DNA of 58,681 nucleotides from Phycicoccus sp. (GCA_017993715.1 JAGOME010000017.1:1-58681); one strand, 5' to 3'; counted from the first letter of the stretch, positions 8,305 through 21,411 are shown. Program-made: numbers and translations. The notes: generated by a model from the letters alone, not told the origin.

Positions 8305-9621
8305 TCAGAGGCGGGCCTGCACCACATCCCAGATCGCCTCGGACACCTCGGCCTTGCTGGCTGGGCCCACATCGGTGACGACGTCGCTGCCGCGCTCGAG
8401 GAGATGGACCGTGGTGTCGTCGTGACCGAAGGTCTTGTCCACCCCGACCTCGTTGATCACCAGGACGTCGCAGCCTTTGCGCAGCATCTTGGCGCGCCCG
8501 TGCTCAAGGACGGAGCCGTCGGCATCGCCGGTCTCGGCAGCGAATCCGACAATGATCGGCGACGGTCGGGCACCGCGGCGCAGGACGAGCTCGGCGAGGA
8601 TGTCGGGGTTGCGGACCAGGGTGATGGTCGGCGCGGACTCGTCGGCGGCGCCATCGGGGGCGTCGTCGTGCGACTTCTTGATCTTGTGGTCGAGATACTG
8701 CGCCGGGCGGAAGTCGGCGACGGCTGCCGCCATGATCACGACGTCGGCCTCGCGATCGTGGGCCACCATCGCGTCATGCATCTCCTGGGCGGTCTCCACC
8801 GGGACGAGCTCGACTCCGGCCGGGGGCGCCAAGGCCGCGGCGGACACCAACGTCACGCGCGCCCCGCGGGCCAGGGCCGCAGCTGCGAGCGCGTGTCCCT
8901 GTTTGCCCGAAGATCGGTTGCCCAGGAAGCGGACCGGGTCGAGGGGCTCTCGGGTGCCGCCGGTAGAGATCACGACGTGACGTCCGGTCAGCGGCCCCTC
9001 AGGCGCCAGCTCCCCTGCGGTTTCCGCGGGGGTAGTCACCGTGGGTGACGCTGCGGCCGTGAATGCCGTGCGCTCCGGTGTCCGGCGCTGCCCCACCCGC
9101 GCGAGCTCGCGTTGGCACACGGCATACAACTCTTCGGGCTCGGGGAGCCGACCGGGACCGGTGTCCTTGCCGGTGAGGCGACCGGATGCCGGCGGGACGA
9201 TGTGCACGCCGCGTTCGCTGAGGGTCGCGACGTTGGCCTGGGTGGCCGGGTGGTCCCACATCTCGGTGTGCATAGCTGGCGCCATGACGACGGCGCAGCG
9301 CGCCGTCAGCAGCACATTGGTCAGCAGGTCGTCGGCCTGGCCGCTCGCCGCTCGGGCGAGCAGGTCGGCTGTCGCGGGCGCGACGATGACGAGGTCGGCC
9401 TCCTGGCCGATGCGCACGTGGGGAACCTGCGTGATGTCGGACCACACGTCGGTGTGGACCGGTTTCCCGGACAGGGCACTCCACGTCGGGGCGCCGACGA
9501 ACTGCAAGGCCGCAGCAGTGGGCACGACCGTGACGTCGTGCCCGGCCTCGGTGAGCAGCCGGAGCAGGGAGCAGGCCTTGTAGGCCGCGATCCCGCCCGC
9601 GACACCGAGGACGACCTTCAC
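8305..9621 (-). CDS. coaBC: Bifunctional phosphopantothenoylcysteine decarboxylase / phosphopantothenate-cysteine ligase
   Basis: Catalyses two steps of coenzyme A synthesis: CTP-dependent joining of cysteine to 4'-phosphopantothenate, then FMN-dependent decarboxylation. The CoaC domain is at about 1-180 (VLGVAGGIAAYKA start, VVMAPAMHTEMWDHPA signature). The CoaB domain runs from about 215 (HVVISTGGTREPLDPVRFLG, NRSSGKQGHALA). The roughly 35-residue linker between them, rich in Ala, Thr and Pro, is longer than in many homologues; total length is 438 aa. It is the last gene of mihF-gmk-rpoZ-coaBC, one base after rpoZ. Confidence 0.96.
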   Translation of the reverse strand: MKVVLGVAGGIAAYKACSLLRLLTEAGHDVTVVPTAAALQFVGAPTWSALSGKPVHTDVWSDITQVPHVRIGQEADLVIVAPATADLLARAASGQADDLLTNVLLTARCAVVMAPAMHTEMWDHPATQANVATLSERGVHIVPPASGRLTGKDTGPGRLPEPEELYAVCQRELARVGQRRTPERTAFTAAASPTVTTPAETAGELAPEGPLTGRHVVISTGGTREPLDPVRFLGNRSSGKQGHALAAAALARGARVTLVSAAALAPPAGVELVPVETAQEMHDAMVAHDREADVVIMAAAVADFRPAQYLDHKIKKSHDDAPDGAADESAPTITLVRNPDILAELVLRRGARPSPIIVGFAAETGDADGSVLEHGRAKMLRKGCDVLVINEVGVDKTFGHDDTTVHLLERGSDVVTDVGPASKAEVSEAIWDVVQARL

Positions 9622-9622
9622 C

Positions 9623-9886
9623 TCACTCCTCGGTCGCGGTCTTGGTCAGCAGACCCTGGTTGATCTCGCGCAGAGAGATCGACAGCGGCTTCTCGTGGAC
9701 CTCGGACTCCACGAGCGGACCGACGTACTCAAGCAGCCCCTCCTGGAGCTGGGCGTAGTAAGCGTTGATCTGTCGGGCCCGCTTGGCGGAGTACAGCACC
9801 AGGGAGTACTTGGAGTCTGCCCGCTCGAGGAGGTCGTCAATGGGCGGGTTGGTGATGCCGATGGGGTTCGCCTTGGTTCCGGACAT
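9623..9886 (-). CDS. rpoZ: RNA polymerase omega subunit
   Basis: 87 aa. Omega helps fold and hold the beta' subunit of RNA polymerase. The sequence has the actinobacterial form: [20 protein letters not shown], then [15 protein letters not shown], and a C-terminus [16 protein letters not shown]. It lies 18 bp downstream of gmk and one base before coaBC, the usual actinobacterial arrangement. Start ATG at 9886. Confidence 0.96.
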   Translation of the reverse strand: MSGTKANPIGITNPPIDDLLERADSKYSLVLYSAKRARQINAYYAQLQEGLLEYVGPLVESEVHEKPLSISLREINQGLLTKTATEE

Positions 9887-9904
9887 GCGTCAGGACTCGC
9901 TTCG

Positions 9905-10489
9905 TCAGTCGGGGGTGGAGTCGGACCCCGAGGACGGGGCCACCATCCATGATACGAGTTCCTCGGCCGCGCGCCGGACGTCGTCGTTGACGATGGTGAT
10001 GTCGAACTCCTGGGCCGCGGCGAGCTCACCGGTGGCGGTCTCCAGCCGACGGGCTCGCTCAGCCTCATTTTCGGTGCCTCGACCGACGAGGCGATGGACC
10101 AGCTCCTCCCACGAGGGCGGGGCCAAGAAGACGAACCGGGCCTGCGGCATGCTCACCCGAACCTGGCGAGCTCCTTGGAGGTCGATCTCCAGCATCGCGG
10201 GTCGTCCTTGCGCCAGGGCCGCCTCGACCGGGCGTCGGGGCGTGCCGTAACGGGCCCGGCCGTGGACAACCGCCCACTCGAGGAGATCGTCGTCGGCAAT
10301 CATCGCGTCGAACTGATCCTCGGAGACAAAGTGATAGTGCACCCCGTCAATCTCTCCGGGTCGTGCGGGTCGGGTCGTCGCGGACACCGACAGCCAGATC
10401 GCCGGGTGATGCTCGCGGATGAAGGCCGCCACAGTGCCCTTACCCACAGCCGTGGGTCCCGCGAGCACCGTCAAGCGGGCGGTCGTCAC
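9905..10489 (-). CDS. gmk: Guanylate kinase
   Basis: Phosphorylates GMP to GDP using ATP. The P-loop GPTAVGKGT is at residues 11-19, followed by [20 protein letters not shown] (GMP binding) and [12 protein letters not shown]. 194 aa is normal. The start is GTG at 10487-10489, overlapping the mihF stop by 4 bases (GTGA), so translation is probably coupled to mihF. The tail is short and Ser/Asp-rich. Confidence 0.96.
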   Translation of the reverse strand: MTTARLTVLAGPTAVGKGTVAAFIREHHPAIWLSVSATTRPARPGEIDGVHYHFVSEDQFDAMIADDDLLEWAVVHGRARYGTPRRPVEAALAQGRPAMLEIDLQGARQVRVSMPQARFVFLAPPSWEELVHRLVGRGTENEAERARRLETATGELAAAQEFDITIVNDDVRRAAEELVSWMVAPSSGSDSTPD

Positions 10490-10803
10490 GTCGTCGGAAA
10501 GCGCTCGATGAGCGCAGCCACCTGGTTGGGTCCCAGCCCGCGCACGCGACGGCTCTCAGCGATGCCCACCTCATCCATGATCTGACGGGCCTTGACCCGT
10601 CCGACGCCGGGCAGGGACTCCAGCAGGGCGATGACCTTCATCTTGCCGATGGCGTCGTTGTCGCGGCCCTCGTGCAGAACGGCAGCCAGCGAGCCGCGCG
10701 CATTCTTCAGGCGGTTCTTGACCGCAGCGCGCTCCCGGCGGGCGGCAGCCGCCTTGTCCAGGGCCTGGGCACGCTGCTCGGGGGTCAGTGGGGGGAGTGC
10801 CAC
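10486..10803 (-). CDS. mihF: Integration host factor, actinobacterial mIHF type
   Basis: 105-aa nucleoid-associated DNA-binding protein of the actinobacterial family, unrelated to the proteobacterial IHF fold. Conserved stretches include [35 protein letters not shown] and [20 protein letters not shown], the latter containing the helix-hairpin-helix DNA-binding surface. It opens the mihF-gmk-rpoZ-coaBC operon, downstream of pyrF and the candidate promoter at 10869-10890. The position before gmk matches mycobacteria and streptomycetes. Confidence 0.95.
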   Translation of the reverse strand: MALPPLTPEQRAQALDKAAAARRERAAVKNRLKNARGSLAAVLHEGRDNDAIGKMKVIALLESLPGVGRVKARQIMDEVGIAESRRVRGLGPNQVAALIERFPTT

Positions 10804-10868
10804 AGCGGGTCTAGCCTTCCGACGAGGTCATCAGCAGGTCCCGGAGAAACGTGCGACGCACCCCCGGT

Positions 10869-10890
10869 CTCGCCTGTGACTATAGGCGAG
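10869..10890 (-). promoter_or_regulatory. Candidate mihF promoter -10 inside an inverted repeat
   Basis: A 7-bp inverted repeat (CTCGCCT / AGGCGAG, 8-nt centre) lies between pyrF and mihF. Read on minus, its centre supplies TATAGT (10879-10884), an excellent TAnnnT -10 box. There is no T-tract, so a regulated promoter fits better than a terminator, though the hairpin could also end the pyr operon. It would start the mihF-gmk-rpoZ-coaBC transcript with a leader of about 70 nt. Confidence 0.45.
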
Positions 10891-10907
10891 GCACCCCGAC
10901 GCCGCGC

Positions 10908-11786
10908 CTATGCCCCGCCCAGAACGTCGGACAACGTGCCTGACTCGCGCACAGCCGCGGCTCGCAGGGCGCCGGCATCGGGCCCCGCGGAGAGAATGCC
11001 ACGCGAGGAGTTGGCCAGGACGTTGGGCAGTGCCGCCCCAAACACGGTCTGCAGATCCTCGGCAGTCGCCCCTTGAGCGCCCAGGCCCGGCGCGAGCAGG
11101 GGTGCTTTGGCCGCGGCCAGATCAATCTGCAGGTCGGTGACGGCTGTGCCGACAGTGGCCCCGACCACGAGGCCCACATGCCCCAGATCGGCGGCCTCTG
11201 CGTTGTCGGCAGCGGCCCCGTCGACGATCTGCCCTGCAACGGAACGGCCGTCGCGCACGGCGTGCTGCACGCTGGGTCCCTCGGGGTTGGAGGTGAGGGC
11301 GAGCACAAAGACGCCGCGCCCGGTCGCGGCCGCGAGGTCGATGGCCGGCCGGAGCGAGCCATAGCCGAGATACGGGCTCACGGTCAGCGCATCGGCGGGA
11401 CTCGGGGAGTCCTTGCCGAGGAACGCGTCAGCGTAGGCATCCATCGTCGTCCCGATATCGCCGCGCTTGGCGTCCAAGATGGTCAGAGTGCCCGCGCTGC
11501 GCAACTCATCGAGCACCCGCTCGAGCAGCGCCACCCCACGGGACCCGAAGACCTCAAAGAAGGCCGACTGCGGCTTGACCGCGGCCACGACTCCCCCAAA
11601 GGCCTCGACGCACGTCAGGGCGAACCGCTCCACTCCGGCAAAGTCGTAGGGCAGACCCCACCCCTCGACGAGCCCTCGGTGGGGGTCGATGCCCGCGCAG
11701 AACGGGCCATGGGCGTCCATCGCCGTGCGCAGACGGACCCCGAAGGGCACGATGGGTTCTGAGGTGAATGCCGCATGCTGGCTCAC
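10908..11786 (-). CDS. pyrF: Orotidine 5'-phosphate decarboxylase (long, type 2 form)
   Basis: Last step of UMP synthesis: OMP to UMP plus CO2. 292 aa, the longer form typical of actinobacteria. The catalytic Asp-Lys-Asp set is D105, K107 and D110 in TILDAKRGDIGTTMDAYADA. The N-terminus FCAGIDPHRGLVEGWGLP and phosphate-binding LLAPGLGAQGAT (about 233-244) are typical. Its ATG overlaps the pyrD stop (ATGA). It is the final gene of the pyrR-pyrF operon. Confidence 0.95.
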   Translation of the reverse strand: MSQHAAFTSEPIVPFGVRLRTAMDAHGPFCAGIDPHRGLVEGWGLPYDFAGVERFALTCVEAFGGVVAAVKPQSAFFEVFGSRGVALLERVLDELRSAGTLTILDAKRGDIGTTMDAYADAFLGKDSPSPADALTVSPYLGYGSLRPAIDLAAATGRGVFVLALTSNPEGPSVQHAVRDGRSVAGQIVDGAAADNAEAADLGHVGLVVGATVGTAVTDLQIDLAAAKAPLLAPGLGAQGATAEDLQTVFGAALPNVLANSSRGILSAGPDAGALRAAAVRESGTLSDVLGGA

Positions 11787-12745
11787 AGGGTGACCTTCCT
11801 GTCGTGGGCGATCCCGATGACCTCGGTGAACGCCGTGAATCCGCGGGCCTCCAAAGCCGCAGCGAGCTCGTCGCGCACCCGCAGGGGCGCCCTCGGGTCA
11901 TTGAAGGTCGCCGTGCCCACCTGGACCGCGCTGGCTCCGGCGGCGACGAGCTCGAGCGCATCCAGCCCGGTGCGTACTCCCCCGACCCCGAGGATCGGGA
12001 CCGCGGGCAGGCGGTCCTCGCGGATGGCGGCGGTGACCTGCCAGATCGCCCGGACCGCGACAGGCCGGATCGCCGGACCGGACAGGCCGCCGGTCGTGCC
12101 GCCGAGTTGAGGGCGCAGCCGATCTGTGTCGATGACGATCCCCAGAAGGGTGTTGATCATCGTCAGGCCGTCGGCCCCGGCCTCGACAGCAGCAGCCGCG
12201 ATGGCGACGATGTCGGTGACATCGGGGGTGAGCTTGGCGAAGATCGGCATCGACCGCGGGAGGCGCTCACACACGAGACTAACCACCCGATGCGACGACG
12301 CAGGGTCGCAAGCGAAGACCAGGCCACGGTTGGCGACGTTGGGGCAGGAGATGTTGACCTCCACACCCACGACAGCGGCAAAGGCAGGGTGGGCCGCCAA
12401 GTGCTCGGCCACCTCACCGAACTCCTCCGCAGTATTGCCCGCGATCGAGACCACCACCCGGGCACCGATCGACTGCAGCCAGGTCAGATCGGTGTCGCAG
12501 AAGGCACTGATCCCCGGGCCCTGCAAGCCGATCGAGTTGAGCATGCCCGAGGCCGTCTCGGCCATCCTCGGCGTGCCCCGCCCCGACCGAGGGTCGGCCA
12601 TGACGGTCTTGGTGACGAAGGCACCCAGGTCCGCGATGTCGAAGAACCGGTGCAACTCACGGCCGTTGGCGGCGCAGCCCGAGGCGGTCATGACCGGGTT
12701 GGGGAGCGCCGCCCCCGCAAGGTTGACGGACAGGTCGACACTCAT
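11783..12745 (-). CDS. pyrD: Dihydroorotate dehydrogenase B, catalytic subunit (class 1B)
   Basis: Oxidises dihydroorotate to orotate using FMN. The frame extends upstream, but [18 protein letters not shown] is the family N-terminus and its ATG (12743-12745) shares one base with the pyrK stop (TGATG), giving 320 aa. The catalytic loop NISCPNV carries C134; cysteine here marks class 1 enzymes, and pairing with PyrK marks class 1B, which passes electrons to NAD+. Many actinobacteria, such as mycobacteria, instead have a membrane class 2 enzyme elsewhere. Confidence 0.95.
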   Translation of the reverse strand: MSVDLSVNLAGAALPNPVMTASGCAANGRELHRFFDIADLGAFVTKTVMADPRSGRGTPRMAETASGMLNSIGLQGPGISAFCDTDLTWLQSIGARVVVSIAGNTAEEFGEVAEHLAAHPAFAAVVGVEVNISCPNVANRGLVFACDPASSHRVVSLVCERLPRSMPIFAKLTPDVTDIVAIAAAAVEAGADGLTMINTLLGIVIDTDRLRPQLGGTTGGLSGPAIRPVAVRAIWQVTAAIREDRLPAVPILGVGGVRTGLDALELVAAGASAVQVGTATFNDPRAPLRVRDELAAALEARGFTAFTEVIGIAHDRKVTL

Positions 12746-13610
12746 CAGTGGCCTCCCGGTCGGGGGGCACCGACAGCGTCGGCGGGCACCCGGCATACCC
12801 CGTCGGAGAAGGCCTCCCAGCGGATCGAGGCCCCATCAAAGACGGGCCCCTCGACGCAGGACCGGACCATCTTGGTCCTGCCATCGGCGGCACGGACCGG
12901 CAGCACACACGTCATGCACACGCCGATGCCGCACGCCATGGACTCCTCGACTGCGACGTGGGCCTGAGCGCCGAGGCGCGCGGAGACCTCCGCGACGGAC
13001 TGCAGCATCCCCATCGGGCCGCAGGAGTACGTCACTGTGGCGGCGCTGTCCGTGAGAACCTCGGGGAGGACGTCGCTCACCCAGCCCCGGACCCCGAGCG
13101 AGCCGTCGTCGGTGGTGATGGTGACCCCATCAGCAACCAGGGTGGCCTGCTGCGTGCCGTACAGCCGATCGGGTGTGGCCGCGCCGAGGACGATCTGCAC
13201 CGGGCAGCCCTGATCCCGCAGGACCTGAGCCAGCCAGAAGAGCGGCGCGGATCCATAGCCCCCGCCAACGAGGACACAGGACGTGCCGGGGTCCGGCAGG
13301 GGAAACGGGGTGCCCAGTGGCGCCACGACATCGACAGGCGCACCGGCGTCCAGGCCGACGAGCCACTGCGTGCCGGGGCCCTTGCCGGCGATGACGACAT
13401 CGAGCGTGTCCCCGTCCGGGCCGGTGCCCACCCCGTGCAGGGAGAAGCACCGACGCAGCAGGTTAGCCGATGTCGGGCCACCGACGGCAACGGCGACGAA
13501 ATGGCCCGGCTGGGCTGCGCCGGCGACGCCGGGTGCCGCGATGGTCAGGTGCCGGTAGTCCCCGACCGGGCGGGAGGCCAGGACGCGGCCGGTCACCTGC
13601 ACGACGTCAC

Positions 13611-13614
<4 letters not shown>
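12745..13614 (-). CDS. pyrK: Dihydroorotate dehydrogenase B, electron-transfer subunit
   Basis: Moves electrons from the PyrD FMN through FAD and a 2Fe-2S centre to NAD+. 289 aa. FAD-binding RCFSLHG is at 55-61, NAD-binding [16 protein letters not shown] at 115-130. The cluster cysteines are C228, C233, C236 and C253 ([22 protein letters not shown]). Its ATG overlaps the carB stop (ATGA) and its stop overlaps pyrD, so the three genes should be translated together. Confidence 0.95.
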
Positions 13615-17095
<3,481 letters not shown>

Positions 17096-17096
<1 letters not shown>

Positions 17097-18262
17097 TACG
17101 CCTGCGCCCCTTTGCTGTCGGAACCGGATCGGGCGGCCATCAGGTCGCTGAACCGATCGAAAAGATAGGCCGCGTCATGGGGACCCGCTGCGGCCTCGGG
17201 GTGGTACTGGACGGAGAAGGAAAGCAGCTCGCCATCGGCGTCCCGCAGCTCCAGGCCTTCGACGACGTCGTCGTTGAGACAAACGTGGCTGACGTGGGCC
17301 GTGCCGAACTCGGTGGCTGCCGGCGCATCGAGCGGCGCGTCGACCGCGAAGCCGTGGTTGTGCGCGGTGATCTCGACTTTGCCCGTCGTACGGTCCATGA
17401 CCGGCTGGTTGATGCCGCGATGCCCGTACTTGAGCTTGTAGGTGCCGAAGCCGAGGGCTCGACCGAAGATCTGGTTGCCGAAGCAGATGCCGAAGTAGGG
17501 CAGGCCGGCGCGCAGCACCTCGCGCAGCAGATCACGTTGGGCGTCGGCCGTGCCGGGGTCGCCGGGACCGTTGGAGAAGAAGACCCCGTCGGGCCGCACC
17601 GCCCGCACGTCGTCGATGGTGGCGGTGGCGGGCAGGACATGGACCTCGATGCCGCGCTGCGCCATCAAGGTCGGGGTCATCTCCTTGATGCCGAGGTCGA
17701 CGGCAGCCACGGTGAACCGCCGCTCCCCCACCGCCGGGACGACATAGGCCGACGCTGTCGTGACCTCATCGGCCAAGGCCGCCCCGCTCATCGCGGGCGC
17801 GTCCAGCACGGTGGCGATGAGCTCGGCCCGGGTGCGCGTGGCCGCGTCCCCGGAGAAGATGCCGACGCGCATGGCGCCGCGCTCGCGCAGATGCCGGGTC
17901 AGGGCCCGGGTGTCGACGTCACAGATCCCGACGACTCCCTGCCTGTCGAGCTCGTCCTCCAGCGACCCGGTGCTGCGCCAGTTGGACGGTCGCACGGCGG
18001 GGTCGCGCACGACGTAGCCGGCCACCCAGATGCGCGACGACTCGTCGTCCTCGGTGTTCCAGCCGGTGTTACCGATGTGCGGCGCCGTCATGACGACGAC
18101 CTGGCGGCGATAGCTGGGGTCGGTCAGGGTCTCCTGGTAGCCGGTCATCCCGGTGGAGAAGACCGCCTCGCCAACAGTGGAACCGCGGTGACCGTAGGCC
18201 CGTCCGGTGAAGGTGCGCCCGTCTTCCAGGACCAGGACGGCGGGCTCGCGCTCAGTGAGCAT
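17096..18262 (-). CDS. carA: Carbamoyl-phosphate synthase small subunit (glutaminase)
   Basis: Hydrolyses glutamine and feeds ammonia to CarB. ATG at 18260-18262 ([20 protein letters not shown]) is preceded by a strong GGGAGGAG, so this start was chosen over in-frame codons upstream. It gives 388 aa. The class I glutaminase nucleophile is C260 in [16 protein letters not shown], with H354 and E356 in [10 protein letters not shown]. It overlaps the pyrC 3' end by 11 bp, and its TAG shares a base with the carB GTG. No separate gene lies between pyrC and carA, unlike the arrangement I recall in mycobacteria. Confidence 0.96.
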
Positions 18263-19559
18263 GGATGGGCTCTCCTCCCTGCGCCGTGATGAGGCCGCGC
18301 AGGATCGTCGTGTGGACAGCACCGGTGAGGGTGAGTCCGTGCCAAGGATTGTTGCGGGAGAACGACTTTGATGCAGCCGCGTCCACCTCTGTCGTTGCTC
18401 CCGGGTCGATGAGGACCAGGTTGGCCGGTTGCCCCGCCTCGATCGGGCGTCCGTGCTCGGACAGCCCGGCAATCCGTGCCGGGGCCATGGACATGACGCG
18501 GGCCACGTCGGACCAGGTCAGCTCTCCTGAGGCGACCAGGGTGTCCGCGACAACGGCTAGGGCGGTTTCGAGTCCGAGCATCCCGAAGGCCGCTGCCTCG
18601 AAGGAGTGCTCCTTGTCCTGCCGGGCGTGCGGCGCGTGGTCGGTCGCGACGGCATCGATGGTGCCGTCGCGCAGGCCCTCGCGCAGTGCTTCCACGTCGA
18701 GGGCCGGGCGTAGCGGCGGGTTGACCTTCCAGACCGGGTCGTAGGACGCGAGCCGGTCGGTGGTGAAGTACAGGTGGTGGGGGGTCACCTCGCACGTGAC
18801 CTGAATGCCGCGCGCCTTGGCCCAGCGGACCACGTCGAGCCCCTCGGCGGTCGAGACGTGCGCGACATGCACGCGCGAGGAGGTGTGCTGGGCGAGCATG
18901 ACGTCGCGCGCGATGATGCTCGACTCGGCGACCGCCGGCCAGCCGGGCAGGCCCAACCGTCCAGACCATTCCCCCTCGTGGCAGCAGGCGCTGGGGCCGG
19001 CCAGCGTCGGATCCTGGCTGTGCTGGCTCACCACTCCGCCGAACGAGCGCACGTATTCCAGGGCGCGGCGCATGACGCGGGCGTCGCCGACGCAGCGGCC
19101 GTCATCGGAGAAGACGGTGACGCGGGCTCGGGAGCGGTGCATGAGGCCGAGCTCGGCGAGCTGCTCGCCCTCCAGACCGTGCGTCACGGCGCCCACCGGC
19201 TGGACATCAACCAGACCGACGCGGGCCCCGAGGTCGAGGATCCGCTCGGCGGCCTCGGCCGTGTCGGTGACCGGCGTCGTGTTGGCCATCGCCAGGACGG
19301 CCGTAAAGCCGCCGACCGCCGCAGCCTGCGACCCGGACTCGATGGTCTCGGCGTCCTCGCGGCCCGGCTCGCGCAAGTGCGTGTGCAGATCCACCAGGCC
19401 GGGTAGGAGGACGAGTCCGTCCGCATCGAGCCGGGTGATGCCCGACGGCGCGTTGGCGACGGCATTCGGGCCGACCTCGCGGACGACCCCGTCGGTGACC
19501 AAGACGTCGGCAGCCTGGCCGCCGAGGATCGCGGCTCCGGTGATGAGGAGGCTACTCAT
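18252..19559 (-). CDS. pyrC: Dihydroorotase, class I
   Basis: Cyclises carbamoyl aspartate to dihydroorotate. ATG at 19557-19559 ([15 protein letters not shown]) overlaps the pyrB stop (ATGA); in-frame sequence further upstream is the shadow of pyrB. 435 aa. The zinc-binding H59 and H61 lie in [15 protein letters not shown]; other signatures are [29 protein letters not shown] and the catalytic region [14 protein letters not shown]. This is the long aminohydrolase-type dihydroorotase usual in Gram-positive pyr operons. Confidence 0.95.
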   Translation of the reverse strand: MSSLLITGAAILGGQAADVLVTDGVVREVGPNAVANAPSGITRLDADGLVLLPGLVDLHTHLREPGREDAETIESGSQAAAVGGFTAVLAMANTTPVTDTAEAAERILDLGARVGLVDVQPVGAVTHGLEGEQLAELGLMHRSRARVTVFSDDGRCVGDARVMRRALEYVRSFGGVVSQHSQDPTLAGPSACCHEGEWSGRLGLPGWPAVAESSIIARDVMLAQHTSSRVHVAHVSTAEGLDVVRWAKARGIQVTCEVTPHHLYFTTDRLASYDPVWKVNPPLRPALDVEALREGLRDGTIDAVATDHAPHARQDKEHSFEAAAFGMLGLETALAVVADTLVASGELTWSDVARVMSMAPARIAGLSEHGRPIEAGQPANLVLIDPGATTEVDAAASKSFSRNNPWHGLTLTGAVHTTILRGLITAQGGEPIHAH

Positions 19560-20527
19560 GCCGCACCGCCTTCCTCGCCGGCCAGCAAGTGATAGAGCAC
19601 GCTCATCCGGACCGCGACACCGGCGGCGACCTGGTCCAGGATCAGGCTCTGCGCGGCATCGGCGGCCTCGGCGCTGATCTCCAAGCCCCGGTTCATCGGG
19701 CCGGGGTGGCAGATGACGACGTCGGGATGCTCGGCGACGAGTCGCTGCAGGCGCGGTCGAGTCAGCCCGTAGCCCACGGTGTACTCCCGGGGGGTCGGGA
19801 AGTAGCCGCCGGTCATCCGTTCGCGCTGCACGCGCAGCATCATCAGCACATCCACGGGCTTGGCCGGATCGGTGAGGACGGCGTCGAGGTCGTGGGAGGT
19901 CGCGAAGCCGTCGCGCTGCGACCACGGACCGATGCCGCTCGGCATGAGGGTGACCGGCGCGACGAGGGTGACCTCGGCGCCGAGCATCTTCAGGGACAGC
20001 AGATTGGATCGGGCCACACGCGAGTGCGTGAGGTCACCGACGAGGACGACGTGCTTACCAGCGAGCGAGCCGATCCGCTGCTCGATCGTGTAGGCGTCCA
20101 GGAGGGCCTGAGTGGGGTGCTCGTGGGTGCCGTCACCGGCGTTGATCACATGCGCGTCGACCCACTGGGCAACCTGGTGGCAGGCGCCCGAAGCGTTGTG
20201 CCGGATGACCAGCGCGTCCACGCCCATGGCGTCGATCGTCCGGACGGTGTCCCGCAGCGACTCGCCCTTGCTCGTCGAGGAGCCCTTGCCAGTGAGGTTG
20301 ATCGTGTCGGCGCTCATCCACTTGCCCGCGATCTCGAAGGAGCTGCGGGTGCGTGTGGAGTCCTCGAAGAACAGGTTGATGACCGTGCGTCCCCGCAGGG
20401 TCGGGATCTTCTTGACCTCGCGATGCTGGACCTCCTGCATCGAGGCGGCGGTGTCGAGGATCGTCCGCATCGTCTCCGGCGTCAGATCGCTGATGCTCAG
20501 CAGGTGGCGGGGCATGGTCAGGCTCAT
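19556..20527 (-). CDS. pyrB: Aspartate carbamoyltransferase catalytic subunit
   Basis: Joins carbamoyl phosphate to aspartate. 323 aa. The carbamoyl-phosphate loop [15 protein letters not shown] is at about 51-65, followed by [19 protein letters not shown] and [14 protein letters not shown]. No pyrI regulatory-subunit gene follows, so control is expected through PyrR rather than a PyrBI holoenzyme. ATG at 20525-20527 overlaps the pyrR stop; a second ATG four codons later is an alternative. Confidence 0.96.
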   Translation of the reverse strand: MSLTMPRHLLSISDLTPETMRTILDTAASMQEVQHREVKKIPTLRGRTVINLFFEDSTRTRSSFEIAGKWMSADTINLTGKGSSTSKGESLRDTVRTIDAMGVDALVIRHNASGACHQVAQWVDAHVINAGDGTHEHPTQALLDAYTIEQRIGSLAGKHVVLVGDLTHSRVARSNLLSLKMLGAEVTLVAPVTLMPSGIGPWSQRDGFATSHDLDAVLTDPAKPVDVLMMLRVQRERMTGGYFPTPREYTVGYGLTRPRLQRLVAEHPDVVICHPGPMNRGLEISAEAADAAQSLILDQVAAGVAVRMSVLYHLLAGEEGGAA

Positions 20528-21117
20528 CGGTCGCCTCCGCGGATGCTCACGAACTCTTGGTCGTCGGGGCCGGCCAGGCGGACGCGGACGCGCTCGGCGT
20601 GGCTGGTCGGCAGGTTCTTGCCGACATGGTCCGCGCGGATCGGCAGCTCTCGGTGGCCGCGGTCGACCAGGACGGCCAGCCGGACCACCCTCGGCCGGCC
20701 GTAGTCGCCGAGGGCGTCAAGGGCGGCGCGGACCGTGCGTCCGGAGTACAGGACGTCGTCGACGAGCACGACGACCTTGCCGTCGACGCTGCCGCCGGGG
20801 ATCGTCGTTGCGGCGGGGGCGCGAGTGGGCTGCGAGCGGAGGTCGTCGCGATACATGGTGATGTCCAGGGTGCCGACGGGGACGACCGTGCCTTCGACCT
20901 CGGCGATGATCGTGGCCAGCCGCCGAGCCAGCTCGGCCCCGCGGGTGGGAATGCCGAGCAGGACCAGGTCCTGGGCGCCCCGGTTGCCCTCGAGGATCTC
21001 GTGGGCGATGCGCTTGAGGGCGCGACCGATGTCGGCCTCATTCATCACGACCCGCAGGTCGTCGTCGCCGGGAACGGCCAAGTGGGCAGGTGGTGCGGCA
21101 GGGTCGGGACGCGGCAT
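20524..21117 (-). CDS. pyrR: Pyr operon regulator and uracil phosphoribosyltransferase PyrR
   Basis: PyrR binds UMP/UTP and a hairpin in pyr mRNA and lowers expression of the operon; many homologues also have weak uracil phosphoribosyltransferase activity. 197 aa. The PRPP-binding loop [19 protein letters not shown] lies at about 115-133. The N-terminal 20 residues are Pro/Ala-rich and extra. ATG at 21115-21117 is preceded by AAGGAGGT about 10 nt upstream, itself inside the hairpin at 21126-21155. It heads the pyrR-pyrB-pyrC-carA-carB-pyrK-pyrD-pyrF operon. Confidence 0.95.
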   Translation of the reverse strand: MPRPDPAAPPAHLAVPGDDDLRVVMNEADIGRALKRIAHEILEGNRGAQDLVLLGIPTRGAELARRLATIIAEVEGTVVPVGTLDITMYRDDLRSQPTRAPAATTIPGGSVDGKVVVLVDDVLYSGRTVRAALDALGDYGRPRVVRLAVLVDRGHRELPIRADHVGKNLPTSHAERVRVRLAGPDDQEFVSIRGGDR

Positions 21118-21125
21118 TCCGCATC

Positions 21126-21155
21126 GACCTCCTTCCCCGCCTCACAGGACGGGTC
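21126..21155 (-). promoter_or_regulatory. Predicted PyrR-binding loop overlapping the pyrR ribosome-binding site
   Basis: On minus the leader reads GACCCGTCCTGTGAGG then CGGGGAAGGAGGTC. The GACC and GGTC ends pair, and the middle aligns with the PyrR-binding consensus I recall (UCCAGAGAGGCUNGCAAGRG) at UCC, G, GAGGC, G and AAG. The 3' side of the stem contains the AAGGAGGT Shine-Dalgarno of pyrR. PyrR binding would therefore hide the ribosome-binding site, the translational mechanism described for mycobacterial pyr mRNA. Confidence 0.6.
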
Positions 21156-21179
21156 GTTAAAGGATGTCTGGCGCCCGCC

Positions 21180-21185
21180 AGTCTA
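21180..21185 (-). promoter_or_regulatory. Candidate pyr operon promoter -10 box
   Basis: Read on minus: TAGACT, a good TAnnnT match, about 63 nt upstream of the pyrR ATG. Transcription would begin near 21173, so the whole PyrR-loop candidate is in the leader. The -35 region is not clear. The tandem repeats start about 45 bp further upstream. Confidence 0.45.
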
Positions 21186-21228
21186 GCCCGGTCCGAACGG
21201 TGCTCCCGCCCGGCCAGCGCCTCGTCGC

Positions 21229-21411
21229 CGCGCCCCCCGCGGAAACTTCACACGCGCGCCGGCTATAACACCCGCCCCCGTGAACAACCCGCGCCCCCCG
21301 CGGAAACTTCACACGCGCGCCGGCTATAACACCCGCCCACGTGAACAACCCGCGCCCCCCGCGGAAACTTCACACGCGCGCCGGCTATAACACCCGCGCG
21401 CGTGAACAACC
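21229..21411. repeat. Three tandem 61-bp repeats between nusB and pyrR
   Basis: Copies at 21229-21289, 21290-21350 and 21351-21411 differ only around the GCCCCCGTG / GCCCACGTG / GCGCGCGTG segment. Each holds GCGGAAACTTCACACGCGCG then CCGGCTATAACACCC. In the copy nearest nusB, TTCAC-GCGCGC can pair with GCGCGC-GTGTGAA on the minus-strand RNA, giving a terminator-like stem; in the others the stem is weaker. With pyrR's leader these repeats fill the 311-bp gap 21118-21428; no coding sequence was seen there. Confidence 0.9.
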
